This document shows, piece after piece, positions 41,451-50,034 of a stretch of 64,000 nucleotides of DNA. The first letter of the stretch is position 1. Each line of letters begins with the position of its first letter. Where the stretch lies: the NCBI RefSeq assembly GCF_000373925.1, contig NZ_KB892753.1, forward strand, positions 32,957-96,956. Direction: 5' to 3'. A model generated the notes under the pieces. It was not told where the DNA came from. It worked only from the letters and a program-made list of their open reading frames with translations, and did no database searches. The position numbers and the translations under genes are program-made. The stretch is from Actinopolymorpha alba DSM 45243. GTDB taxonomy: Bacteria > Actinomycetota > Actinomycetes > Propionibacteriales > Actinopolymorphaceae.

Positions 41451-42740
41451 TTACGCGACGCCGATCACCCGGCGCGCGACGCCGTCCCAGCGGGCCGCGT
41501 CAGTCACGGCCCGACCGTCGACGAGGGCGCGCACACCTGGCAGGTCCGCCGGACCGATCTGGCGGTAGTCGGCGTGGTCGGCCTGCAGGATCGCGGCGTC
41601 GACCGGCTCGCCCAGGTGGTAGGCGGCGAAGCCCAGGGCGGCCAGCTCATCGTCGTCGTACAACGGATCGTGCACGAACACCTCGGCACCCCGCCCACGC
41701 AACGCCTCGACGGTGGGGAACACCCCGGAGAACGCCGTTTCCTTGACCCCACCGCGGTAGGCCGCACCCAGCACGACCACCCGCGCACCGCTGAGGTCGC
41801 CGTACGCCTCGGCCAGCAGGTCGACGGCGTACGCCGGCATCGCGGCGTTGGCCTCCCGCGCGGCGCGCACCACCGTGGCGTCGGGGGCGTTCCAGAGGTA
41901 GAGGCGCGGGTAGACCGGGATGCAGTGACCGCCCACGGCGATGCCCGGCCGGTGAATGTGGCTGTACGGCTGGGAGTTGGACGCGTCGATCACCTGGAGC
42001 ACATCGATGCCGTGCTGGGCGGCGAAGCGCGCGAACTGGTTCGCCAACCCGATGTTGACGTCGCGGTACGTCGTCTCGGCGAGCTTGGCCAACTCGGCCG
42101 CCTCCGCGGAGCCGAGGTCCCAGACACCGTTGGGTCGCGGGAGGTCGGGCCGCTCGTCGAAGTCGAGCGCGGCTTCGTAGAACTCCCGCGCCTTCGCCGC
42201 GCCGGTGGCGTCGAGGCCGCCGATCAGCTTGGGGTACTTGCGCAGGTCGGCGAACACCCGGCCGGTCAGCACCCGCTCGGGCGAGAAGACCACCCAGAAG
42301 TCGGTGCCCTCGACCAGCCCCGAACCCTGCTCGAGGGCGGGCTTCCAGCGGGTGCGGCTCGTGCCGACCGGCAGCGTCGTCTCGTAGATGACCGTGGTGC
42401 CGGCGGTGAGGTTGGCGGCGATGTCGCGGGTTGCCGAGTCCATCCAGCCGAAGTCGGGAACGCCGTCCCCGTCGACGAACAGCGGAACCACAACCACCAC
42501 GTAGTCGGCCCCGGGAATCGCCTCGGCGTACTCGGTCGTCGCGGTCAGCGTGCCATCGGCGACCGCCTGCTTGAGCCGGACGTCGAGCTCGGCCTCGCCC
42601 GGAAACGGCTCGGTGCCGGCGTTCACCAACTCCACGACCCGCGGGTTGACGTCCACACCGGTCACGGAGTGGCCCTTGCCGGCGAACTGCGCGGCCAGCG
42701 GCAGGCCGATCTTGCCCAGGCCGACGACGGTGATCTTCAA
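41451..42740 (-). CDS. UDP-N-acetyl-D-mannosamine dehydrogenase type nucleotide-sugar dehydrogenase
   Basis: 429 residues, UDP-glucose/GDP-mannose dehydrogenase family: NAD motif VVGLGKIGLPLAAQFA, VVVVPLFV, FSPERVLTGRV, the Lys/Asn region AELAKLAETTYRDVNIGLAN and a HIHRPGIAVGGHCIPVYP motif in the place of the catalytic-Cys loop (Cys in GGHCIP). WecC-type enzymes oxidise UDP-ManNAc to UDP-ManNAcA. It is divergent from a UDP-GlcNAc 2-epimerase, which supports that substrate. TTG 42740 is chosen because GGAGG is 10 bases upstream and homologues start at MKITVVG; ATG 42773 is an alternative. Confidence 0.88.
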   Translation of the reverse strand: MKITVVGLGKIGLPLAAQFAGKGHSVTGVDVNPRVVELVNAGTEPFPGEAELDVRLKQAVADGTLTATTEYAEAIPGADYVVVVVPLFVDGDGVPDFGWMDSATRDIAANLTAGTTVIYETTLPVGTSRTRWKPALEQGSGLVEGTDFWVVFSPERVLTGRVFADLRKYPKLIGGLDATGAAKAREFYEAALDFDERPDLPRPNGVWDLGSAEAAELAKLAETTYRDVNIGLANQFARFAAQHGIDVLQVIDASNSQPYSHIHRPGIAVGGHCIPVYPRLYLWNAPDATVVRAAREANAAMPAYAVDLLAEAYGDLSGARVVVLGAAYRGGVKETAFSGVFPTVEALRGRGAEVFVHDPLYDDDELAALGFAAYHLGEPVDAAILQADHADYRQIGPADLPGVRALVDGRAVTDAARWDGVARRVIGVA

Positions 42741-42790
42741 GGGACTACGCCTCCGGGCGTCCACGGAACTCATGAGCAGGGAGCGGTCGC

Positions 42791-42796
42791 TAGGGT
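42791..42796 (+). promoter_or_regulatory. Putative -10 element TAGGGT of the first 2-epimerase gene
   Basis: TAGGGT ends 7 bases before GTG 42804; leaderless layout, in the 63-base gap shared with the divergent dehydrogenase. Confidence 0.45.
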
Positions 42797-42803
42797 ACCT
42801 GCC

Positions 42804-43871
42804 GTGAAGATCCTCAGCGTCGTCGGCGCGCGCCCGCAGTTCGTCAAGCTGGCCCCGGTGGCCACCGCGTTCGCGCGGACCGAGCACCAGCACGTGATCG
42901 TCCACACCGGACAGCACTACGACGCGCGGATGTCCGACGTGTTCTTCGCCGACCTCGCGATCCCGGCTCCCGACGTACACCTGGGTATCGGATCTGGTAC
43001 GCACGGTGTCCAGACCGGTGCGATGCTCGGCGCGATGGACGCGGTACTCGAGGAGCAGAGGCCCGACTGGGTGCTCGTCTACGGCGACACCAACTCCACG
43101 GTCGCGGGCGCCCTGGCCGCGGTGAAGATGCACATCCGGGTCGCGCACCTCGAAGCCGGCCTGCGGTCCTTCAACCGACGGATGCCCGAGGAACACAACC
43201 GCGTCCTCACCGACCACGCCGCCGACCTCCTGCTCGCGCCCACCGACGTCGCGATGGGGCACCTCGCCCGCGAAGGCCTCGCGGCGCGTTCGGTCCTGGT
43301 GGGCGACGTCATGACGGACGTCTGTTTCCGGGTACGCGACGCGGTGGCGAGCTCACCGCCGCCGGCCGAGTTGCCGGCCGCGGTCACGTCGGCGGCGGAC
43401 GGCTACCTCGTGGCGACGGTCCACCGCGCCGAGAACACCGACGACCCCGCCCGGCTCACGGCTGTGGTCGACGCCCTCGCCAGCCTCGACGTCCCCGTCG
43501 CGCTCCTCGCCCATCCCCGGCTGGTGGCGCGGTGCGAGGAGTACGGCATCTCCCTCGATCGCCCCACCCTGCACGCGCTCCAACCGCTCGCCTACCCCGA
43601 CATGGTGCGCACGGTGCGCGCCGCGCGGGGCGTCGTCACCGACTCGGGCGGCCTGCAGAAGGAGGCGTTCCTGCTCGGCGTTCCGTGCACGACGCTGCGC
43701 ACCGAGACGGAGTGGACGGAGACGCTGGAGGGCGGCTGGAACGTCCTCGACCCCGACCTCACCGGCGTGAAAGACCTCGCCACCCGGCCAGTGCCGCAGG
43801 CCGATCGCGGCACTCCGTACGGCGACGGCCACGCGGCGGAGCGCACGGTCGCCGCTCTCACGCAGGCGTAG
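42804..43871 (+). CDS. wecB: UDP-N-acetylglucosamine 2-epimerase (non-hydrolysing), copy 1
   Basis: 355 residues. Signatures: VVGARPQFVKLAPV, VHTGQHYDARMSDVFF, VYGDTNSTVAGALAA, AHLEAGLRSFNRRMPEEHNR, LVATVHRAENTD and VVTDSGGLQKEAFLLGVP. It interconverts UDP-GlcNAc and UDP-ManNAc in the cytoplasm, and the product would be oxidised by the divergent dehydrogenase. GTG 42804 gives the family start. The two genes thus make an activated ManNAcA for an acidic polymer. Confidence 0.94.
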   Translation: MKILSVVGARPQFVKLAPVATAFARTEHQHVIVHTGQHYDARMSDVFFADLAIPAPDVHLGIGSGTHGVQTGAMLGAMDAVLEEQRPDWVLVYGDTNSTVAGALAAVKMHIRVAHLEAGLRSFNRRMPEEHNRVLTDHAADLLLAPTDVAMGHLAREGLAARSVLVGDVMTDVCFRVRDAVASSPPPAELPAAVTSAADGYLVATVHRAENTDDPARLTAVVDALASLDVPVALLAHPRLVARCEEYGISLDRPTLHALQPLAYPDMVRTVRAARGVVTDSGGLQKEAFLLGVPCTTLRTETEWTETLEGGWNVLDPDLTGVKDLATRPVPQADRGTPYGDGHAAERTVAALTQA

Positions 43872-43926
43872 GGGCGTAGGCGCCTCCTCGTCACCGAATC
43901 TGCCCGGCCCGGCCCGGCCCGGAGCC

Positions 43927-45054
43927 TCAGGAAGTGCCGAGGGTCATGCAGGGGTGCGGTTGGGCGGCGCGGGCCCAGGATTCGAGCCTGGCAAGGAAGT
44001 CGCGCGCCGCGTCGGGCCAGTGGTAGCCGAGCCGGGCCGCCTGGTGGCCACGCCGGCCCATCGTCACACGCAGTTCCGCGTCGTCGCGCAGCCGGAGCAC
44101 CGCCGCCGCCGTAGCCGCCGGATCGTCGAAGGGTACGACGAGCCCGCACTTGTGCACCTGCGCCAACGACACCGCCGCCGGCAGCGGGGTCGTCACGACG
44201 GGTATGCCGTGCGCCATGTACTCCAGCACCTTCGTCGGCATCGAGTGCCGGTAGTTGGGCAGGTCCTGCAGCAGCGACAGCCCGCACATCGAGCCGTCGA
44301 TCAACGCCATCGCCTTGTCGTTCGGGACGAAGCCGTGCCAGCGGAGGAGACCTTCGTCCTGCGCCTGGTCGAGCACGCCCCGGGAGTAGGAGTCGGCGTG
44401 CCCCACGACGTCGACGGTGAGCCCGCTGCCGCGCAGGTGCCTGGCCGTCTCGACCATGATGTCGACGCCGCGCGCGACCGCGAGGTGGCCGACGTACACC
44501 ACCCGTTGGTCACCCGGCGGTACGACGGACTCCGGCACATACGTCGTGTTGGGGACCACCGGATGGACCTGGCGGAACCTGCTGCCGTACCCCTTCTCGG
44601 CCAGGATGAGCCGCAGCCGGCGTTCGGCCTGCTCCTCCACGATGCGTACGCCAGCCCGGGCCAGCGGCCGGAGCGCGCCGGGCAACCACGCCTTGGCGAC
44701 CAACGCGGCGGCGGTGTCTTCGTGGACGTCCCACACGATGGCGGCGTCAAGGTCCAGGCCGGGAAGCACGAGGAGGAGTTCGGGATCGTGCAGGAGGATC
44801 AGGTCGGCCTTGGGCCCGTGGGTACGCAGGACCTGCCGCGCCGCCCTGAGCGCGTCAGTACGGTTGCGGCCCGCTGCCCGCGGCAGGTCGACCGCCTCCA
44901 CCTCGAGCCACGCCTCGGTGCCGTACGCCGAGAACGGCGCGGCGTACGTCACGGTGTAGCCGGCGTCGAGCATGGCCTTGATCTGCCGGTGGAGGATACG
45001 GGCGTCCTGAGGGTGGTGCACCACCGTGCACACCAGGACGCGCAGGGGAGGCAT
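43927..45054 (-). CDS. Glycosyltransferase family 4
   Basis: 375 residues with a GT-B fold: an N-terminal domain starting VLVCTVVHHPQDARILHRQI, and a C-terminal nucleotide-sugar domain with VVYVGHLAVARGVDIMVETA and the retaining-GT signature MPTKVLEYMAHGIPVVTTPL (E-x7-E position). Sugar donor unknown. The ATG shares one base with the upstream stop (TGATG); a GTG three bases earlier is also possible. It is in an operon with the upstream nucleotide-sugar dehydrogenase. Confidence 0.9.
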   Translation of the reverse strand: MPPLRVLVCTVVHHPQDARILHRQIKAMLDAGYTVTYAAPFSAYGTEAWLEVEAVDLPRAAGRNRTDALRAARQVLRTHGPKADLILLHDPELLLVLPGLDLDAAIVWDVHEDTAAALVAKAWLPGALRPLARAGVRIVEEQAERRLRLILAEKGYGSRFRQVHPVVPNTTYVPESVVPPGDQRVVYVGHLAVARGVDIMVETARHLRGSGLTVDVVGHADSYSRGVLDQAQDEGLLRWHGFVPNDKAMALIDGSMCGLSLLQDLPNYRHSMPTKVLEYMAHGIPVVTTPLPAAVSLAQVHKCGLVVPFDDPAATAAAVLRLRDDAELRVTMGRRGHQAARLGYHWPDAARDFLARLESWARAAQPHPCMTLGTS

Positions 45055-46304
45055 CACAACACCTCGGCTGTCCCGTCATTGACCCGCCCCCGCGTATCGA
45101 ACAGCAGGCGCGCCTGCCGGAGTGTGTCCGGGTCGTACGCCGCGTGGTCCTGCAGCAGCAGGCTCACGTCAGCACTCCGCAGACCTTCCCCCAGGTCGTC
45201 CACGCGTGGCACCGGCTCGCCGTCAACCTCCCATTGCATGACGTACGGGTCGTGGAACACGAGGTTCGCACCCATCCGGCGCAGCCGCCGGGCGACCGGC
45301 CGGGCCGGCGACTCCCGCTGGTCGGCGATGTTCGGCTTGTACGTCACCCCGAGGATGAGCACCGTCGAGCCCTTCACCGAGCGGCCGGCTTCGTTGACCA
45401 CGTCCTGGACCCGCTGCGCGACGTACGCCGGCATCCGCTGGTTGATCTCCTGCGCGAGTTCGACGAACCGGAACGGATAGCCGAGTCGTTTGACCTTGTA
45501 CGACAGGTAGTTGGGGTCGATCGGGATGCAGTGCCCGCCGACGCCGGGGCCCGGATAGAACGCCTGGAAGCCGAACGGCTTGGTCGCGGCGGCCGCGATC
45601 GCTTCCCGCAGGTCGATGCCCAGCTCGTGACAGAAGATCGCCATCTCGTTGACGAGTGCGATGTTGACGTGGCGGTAGGTGTTCTCGAGCAGCTTGGCCA
45701 TCTCGGCCTCGCGGGTGCCCTTGACCCTGACCACCTGGTCGCAGATCTTGCCGTAGAACTGCTCGGCCCGCTCGGTGCACGACGGCGTGTGCCCGCCGAC
45801 CACCTTCGGCGTGTTGCGCAGACCGTACGTCGGGTTGCCGGGGTCGATCCGCTCGGGAGAGAAGGCGAGCGCGAAGTCCTCGCCGGCCCGCAGGCCGGAC
45901 TTCTCGAGGATCGGGCGTACGACCTCGTCGGTGGTGCCGGGGTAGGTCGTCGACTCCAGGACGACGAGCATGCCGGCGCGCAGACGCCGGCTGACCATCT
46001 CGGCGGCCGAGGTCACGGCGGCAAGGTCAGGCCCGCCGTCCTCGTCCAACGGTGTCGGAACGCAGATCACGACCGCATCGGCCGCTGCGAGGGCAGCCTC
46101 CTCGGTGGTCGCCGAGAAGCCGCTCCGCAGCATGGACTGAACGTCATCATCAGATATGTCGTCGACGTGGGAACGCCCGGACACGAGGCCATCCACCACG
46201 TGAGCCGAGACATCGATGCCAACCACCCGGAGCCCGGCACGGCAGGCCTCTCGGACCAGCGGCAAGCCGACGTACCCGAGACCAACAACAGCTAGGTCAC
46301 ACAC
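45054..46304 (-). CDS. Nucleotide-sugar dehydrogenase (UDP-glucose/UDP-ManNAc type), second
   Basis: 416 residues: NAD motif VVGLGYVGLPLVREAC, ICVPTPLDEDGGPD, FSPERIDPGNPTYG, the Lys/Asn helix AEMAKLLENTYRHVNIALVN and catalytic Cys in GPGVGGHCIPIDPNYL. It oxidises a UDP-sugar at C6 to a uronic acid; UDP-GlcNAc, UDP-ManNAc or UDP-Glc are all possible. GTG 46304 is preferred for family alignment; TAGAGT ends 7 bases upstream (leaderless). It differs clearly from the dehydrogenase at 41451 and so probably makes a second uronic acid. Confidence 0.92.
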   Translation of the reverse strand: MCDLAVVGLGYVGLPLVREACRAGLRVVGIDVSAHVVDGLVSGRSHVDDISDDDVQSMLRSGFSATTEEAALAAADAVVICVPTPLDEDGGPDLAAVTSAAEMVSRRLRAGMLVVLESTTYPGTTDEVVRPILEKSGLRAGEDFALAFSPERIDPGNPTYGLRNTPKVVGGHTPSCTERAEQFYGKICDQVVRVKGTREAEMAKLLENTYRHVNIALVNEMAIFCHELGIDLREAIAAAATKPFGFQAFYPGPGVGGHCIPIDPNYLSYKVKRLGYPFRFVELAQEINQRMPAYVAQRVQDVVNEAGRSVKGSTVLILGVTYKPNIADQRESPARPVARRLRRMGANLVFHDPYVMQWEVDGEPVPRVDDLGEGLRSADVSLLLQDHAAYDPDTLRQARLLFDTRGRVNDGTAEVL

Positions 46305-46311
46305 GGTTCGG

Positions 46312-46317
46312 ACTCTA
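46312..46317 (-). promoter_or_regulatory. Putative -10 element TAGAGT of the second dehydrogenase
   Basis: Minus-strand TAGAGT with a 7-base spacer to GTG 46304. The 25-base motif at 46359-46383 lies 42 bases further upstream, in a position suited to an activator or upstream element. Confidence 0.48.
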
Positions 46318-46358
46318 GGTGTGGCCCCCCTGCTCAACTGGCCAAAACCAGCGGGGAC

Positions 46359-46383
46359 TCCGGAGAGTTAGGGAAAAGTTACC
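46359..46383 (-). promoter_or_regulatory. 25-base motif upstream of the second dehydrogenase
   Basis: On the minus strand GGTAACTTT ... TCTCCGGA; 21 of 25 bases match 39749-39773. Here the flank makes GTTACC-GAGAT-GGTAAC, a clear inverted repeat. It lies 55 bases before the start codon. Confidence 0.55.
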
Positions 46384-46594
46384 ATCTCGGTAACCCGAAG
46401 ACCTCGTTGTGTCATCTAGGCGTACTAGCGCTGTTCACCATGGTTCACCAGCGCGTAGGGTCCCTCAGGTTCTGTCCCACATCGTGCGCCCCGGCAACCC
46501 TCCCGCAGTCACTTCGCAGCTGTGGGTAGGCGACAAGCATCTGTAGATGAACGACAGCAAGATCGACGTACGCCGTTTCGACGGAGAGGACACA

Positions 46595-47662
46595 GTGCCA
46601 GATCCGCAGGACGCCCGCGGGAAAGGACTCACCCGTCGGCGGCTCCTCTGGTCCGGCGGCATCGGCCTGGGTGGCCTCACCGCCGGAACCGCTGCCTTCC
46701 TGTCGTGGGGAGTGACCGCCGAGACCGCGCACGGCCGGGCGGTCGCGACCGGCCGACCAACGGCCAGCGGATCGCCGGCGCGCGCAACGGCATCAGGTAC
46801 GCCGGCGCCGACCGGGCCCGGCACAGCCACCCCGAGCCCTACCTCGGCTGACGCTCTCCCGGCGGGCGCTTCCTCGGCGGGCGCTTCCTCGGCGTCCAGC
46901 CAGTCCTCAACCGAGGCGAACCAGGTGGAGCCCACCGCTGACCGCGTGACCCGAACGCGCGAGGAGGTGGCCAGCTACATCGCGAGCATGGGCGGGCGCA
47001 TCTCAATCGCGGTCATCGACCAGGCCACCGGCGTCTCGATGGCCCTTGGCTCCCGGCACTTCCACACGGCCAGCATCATCAAGGTCGAGATCCTCGCCGC
47101 GCTGTTGTTGCGGGCGCAGCGCCGGAAGGAGCCCCTGACCGCCGGCCAGCGGCAGCTCGCGCACGCCATGATCACCCGGAGCGACAATCCCTCGACCAGC
47201 ACCCTCTGGCACCATCTCGGCCGCCGCGACGGACTCGTATGGGCGAACGAGCAGTTCGGGCTGGTCGAGACCCTGCCCCACGTCGGCGCCAACTGGGGGT
47301 TGACGAAGACCACCGCGCGGGACCAGCTGCGCCTGCTCCAGAAGATCACCGACCCCGGCGGGCCGCTCAACTCCGAGAGCCGCCGCTACCTACTCGACCT
47401 GATGGCGCGCATCATCAAGATCCAGTCCTGGGGAGTCCGGAGCGCCGCGCATCCTACGGCGAGCGCGATCCAGTTCAAGAACGGTCGCGTGCAGATCAAC
47501 GCCGACCAGAGCCGCTGGATCGTCAACAGCATCGGGCACATCGTCGAACGCGACCACGACTGGCTCATCGCCGTTCTCTCCGACCACCACCCGACCGACA
47601 GCCGCGGCATCCGCACCGTCGAGCGCGTCGCCCAGCTGGCCCTCGCTGGTCTGCGGGGATAG
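46595..47662 (+). CDS. Exported class-A beta-lactamase-like serine hydrolase
   Basis: 355 residues. N-terminal Tat-like signal (TRRRLLWSGGIGLGGLTAG), a long Ser/Thr/Pro/Ala linker to about 115, then a penicilloyl-serine-transferase-like fold: S-I-I-K (HTASIIKVEIL) and S-D-N (ITRSDNPSTS). The third motif, KTG, appears only as KNG (QFKNGRV), so beta-lactam hydrolysis is unlikely; a wall-directed esterase, transpeptidase or binding role is more probable. GTG 46595 has GGAGAGG 6-8 bases upstream; ATG 46547 would add 16 residues without a ribosome-binding site. Located inside the polysaccharide locus. Confidence 0.8.
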   Translation: MPDPQDARGKGLTRRRLLWSGGIGLGGLTAGTAAFLSWGVTAETAHGRAVATGRPTASGSPARATASGTPAPTGPGTATPSPTSADALPAGASSAGASSASSQSSTEANQVEPTADRVTRTREEVASYIASMGGRISIAVIDQATGVSMALGSRHFHTASIIKVEILAALLLRAQRRKEPLTAGQRQLAHAMITRSDNPSTSTLWHHLGRRDGLVWANEQFGLVETLPHVGANWGLTKTTARDQLRLLQKITDPGGPLNSESRRYLLDLMARIIKIQSWGVRSAAHPTASAIQFKNGRVQINADQSRWIVNSIGHIVERDHDWLIAVLSDHHPTDSRGIRTVERVAQLALAGLRG

Positions 47663-47710
47663 GGCGGGTCCCGTAGATCAGGCTTCCCGGTGGACGCCAG
47701 CCCCCGTCAC

Positions 47711-47753
47711 CGCAACCTCGATGGGCGATCTCGCATAGTGAGCAGCTCTCGAC
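47711..47753 (+). repeat. 42-base dispersed repeat, copy 2
   Basis: Matches 41153-41194 at about 36 of 43 positions, starting CGCAACCTC and ending AGCTCTCGAC. It lies between the ends of the serine hydrolase (plus) and the large glycosyltransferase (minus). Confidence 0.72.
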
Positions 47754-47826
47754 GCGCGAGGCGGCGAATTTCAGTGAGCCTCAAAGCGCGGGCCCGGCCA
47801 GCTCAGCCGGCAGCCGGGCCCGCGAC

Positions 47827-50034
47827 CTACCGGCGGAAGGCCGGCTCGGCGTACTCCGCGAATCGCTGCCGGGCCTCGTCGATGTGGCCGTACGACAGGT
47901 CGACCCACGCCTCGACGACCTGTGCCGGCGCGAACCTCGCGGTGACCTCCCGCTTGGCCTGTTCTGACCGGCGTTCCCAGGTGGCGGGATCGGCGTTCTC
48001 GAGGACCCGCGCGACAGCGTCGCCCAGCGAGCCGCACAGCGCGTCCTGGCCGTACGCCTCGGCCGCGCCCTCCCAGCCGCGGATGACGGGGACGGCCCCC
48101 GAACCCATGCCCTCGCAGAGGGCGGCGTGCGAGCCCTCGACGTCGGACAGCGACAGGATGTGCCCGACCTTGCGGAACCACGCGGCCATGTCGCGGCCGA
48201 AGGCGTCGAAGACCACCGCGCCGCGCAGGAGCGGGTCCTTCTCGACGCGTTCGAGCGCGCGCTGGGTGTGGCGGCGTTCCTCCGACCGCTGCCAGGACGG
48301 CTTGTGCGCCCAGCTCGCCTGGCTCCGGACGAGCAGCGTGTATCGCGGATCCTCGCGCCGGAGAGCGGCCAGCAGGTCGAGCGCCAGGTCGAACCGCTTC
48401 AGGCTCGGCACGATCCCCACCATGCCGAGGGTGAAGCGGGCGTCGGGGTACTTCGGCCGGTCCAGCCGGGAAAGGTCCGTGTAGTTGGGGATGTAGACGA
48501 GCTTCTCGCGGGGCCAGCCCAGCTCCTCGTGGATCCGCCGGCCCATGTGGGGCGCGATGTAGACGACCGCGTCCACCGCGTCGATCTTGATCCGGCGCGG
48601 GTAGTCGCTGTCGATCTCGAACCGGTGGAGGCGTACGACGAGCCGCTGGTCGGGACGCTTCACCTCCGACAGCCAGATCGCGTTGGGCCGGGCCCACTCG
48701 GCCACCAGGGTCTGTCCGGAGCGGGCGAGGTTCTCGGTGATCCCGTCGTTCTTGGCCCCGGCGCTGCGCCACTCGTCGACGGCGACATCGAGGTCTGGTC
48801 GTTCGCCGAGTACGTCCGCGAGTTCGCGCATGAACTTCAGGTCGTGCCCGAACACCCGCACCCGCAACCGCGGCGTGTCAGCCGGGACGGCGGCGAGGGG
48901 TGGCAGCGTGTCGAGCAGGTGGTGGGCACCGGTGCGCTGGGCGGCGGCGGTCCAGTCGGGAGCGGCTTCGCCGGTGACCGGCTGCTCCTCGCCGCCCCAC
49001 GGGTCCAGGCGCGGCGCCGTCCAGGGACCGTCCGGGCCGCGCAGCCGGGCGACGGCGTACGAGTAGGGCGTCGGCCTGGGCTCACCGCCGCCGGCTGTCT
49101 GGTCGAGCAGGCCACGCCACAGCCGCAGGTGCCCGGGCACGTCGGTGGGTTCGACGTCCAGCACCTCCTCGCCCGCGGGCTCCTCCGCGCCGCCGCCGCA
49201 GGTGGGGCACGCGCGGTCGGTGGCCAGGGGCGGGAACACCACCGTGCGGACCGGGCCGGCCACGCGTTCGAGAATGCCGGCGGCGTCGATGCTGTCCGCC
49301 AGGAACCCGCCGATCAGCGGCGCGGCGTCTCGCAGCGGCCCCGCCCACGTCACGGGTTCGCCGGGCGCGGCCCGCTCCGGGGGTACGGCAAGGAGCCAGA
49401 CCGTCGCCGGGGGAACGCCGGAGTGCACGGCGGCCATGGCGGCGTCGGGTGACTCGGCCAGCACCAGGCGGGCGTCGGCGAGTTCCGCCAGGGCCGGATC
49501 GACGGGCGGCGTCGGGGTCCGGGTCTGACCCGCGCCCGCGGCCGGCGGTCGCCCGGAGCCCGGCGAGCCGGCACCCGCCATCCGCCGGGCCACCTGGACC
49601 TCGAACTCGCGCCCGACCCGGCCGGCCACGGCGCGTACCCTCCGGCCGGCCGCATAGGCACCGGCCCGCGCCGCCCGACCGACAAAACGGACGGCGACGC
49701 CGGTCGCCGACGGAGTGGTGGACGGCGCGGCGGGCACCTCCGGAGACGCCGCGGACGGCCCGGATTCCGCGGCGGCCCCCTCTGCCCGCCGGGACCAGCC
49801 AATTTCGTGAACCCTCAGGCCCAGGTCGGTGAAGACAGCGTGAACACTTGCGCGCCAGCAGCACACGCCAGGCTGCGGTGACCAGTTCGGGTCCCGCAGG
49901 AGAACTACGCTGCCGATGCCGACTGGTTTGCCGGCCCGGACTTCGGATGCCAGGTGAGCCTGGTGGGCGCCAAGGAGCGTGTTGTCAGCCACGAAACAGG
50001 CAGCATAGGGACGTACGACATCGATGCCGAGCAC
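47827..50034 (-). CDS. Large glycosyltransferase (GT4-like C-terminal domain)
   Basis: 735 residues. The N-terminal 230 residues include IDVVRPYAACFVADNTLLGAHQ and a Cys pair (CPTCGG at about 345); the C-terminal 300 residues have a GT-B domain with YIPNYTDLSRLD, TLGMVGIVPSLKRFDLALDL and the retaining-GT motif EGSHAALCEGMGSGAVPVIR. It resembles long actinobacterial glycosyltransferases of cell-surface polymers. GTG 50034 begins the protein-like part and overlaps the divergent gene's start by 11 bases; codons further upstream are antisense to it. The start is therefore the least certain point. Confidence 0.8.
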   Translation of the reverse strand: MLGIDVVRPYAACFVADNTLLGAHQAHLASEVRAGKPVGIGSVVLLRDPNWSPQPGVCCWRASVHAVFTDLGLRVHEIGWSRRAEGAAAESGPSAASPEVPAAPSTTPSATGVAVRFVGRAARAGAYAAGRRVRAVAGRVGREFEVQVARRMAGAGSPGSGRPPAAGAGQTRTPTPPVDPALAELADARLVLAESPDAAMAAVHSGVPPATVWLLAVPPERAAPGEPVTWAGPLRDAAPLIGGFLADSIDAAGILERVAGPVRTVVFPPLATDRACPTCGGGAEEPAGEEVLDVEPTDVPGHLRLWRGLLDQTAGGGEPRPTPYSYAVARLRGPDGPWTAPRLDPWGGEEQPVTGEAAPDWTAAAQRTGAHHLLDTLPPLAAVPADTPRLRVRVFGHDLKFMRELADVLGERPDLDVAVDEWRSAGAKNDGITENLARSGQTLVAEWARPNAIWLSEVKRPDQRLVVRLHRFEIDSDYPRRIKIDAVDAVVYIAPHMGRRIHEELGWPREKLVYIPNYTDLSRLDRPKYPDARFTLGMVGIVPSLKRFDLALDLLAALRREDPRYTLLVRSQASWAHKPSWQRSEERRHTQRALERVEKDPLLRGAVVFDAFGRDMAAWFRKVGHILSLSDVEGSHAALCEGMGSGAVPVIRGWEGAAEAYGQDALCGSLGDAVARVLENADPATWERRSEQAKREVTARFAPAQVVEAWVDLSYGHIDEARQRFAEYAEPAFRR

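Noticed and set aside
46547..46594. An earlier start of the serine hydrolase at ATG 46547
   Set aside because: No ribosome-binding site, and the Tat signal would be displaced; GTG 46595 has a good GGAGAGG.
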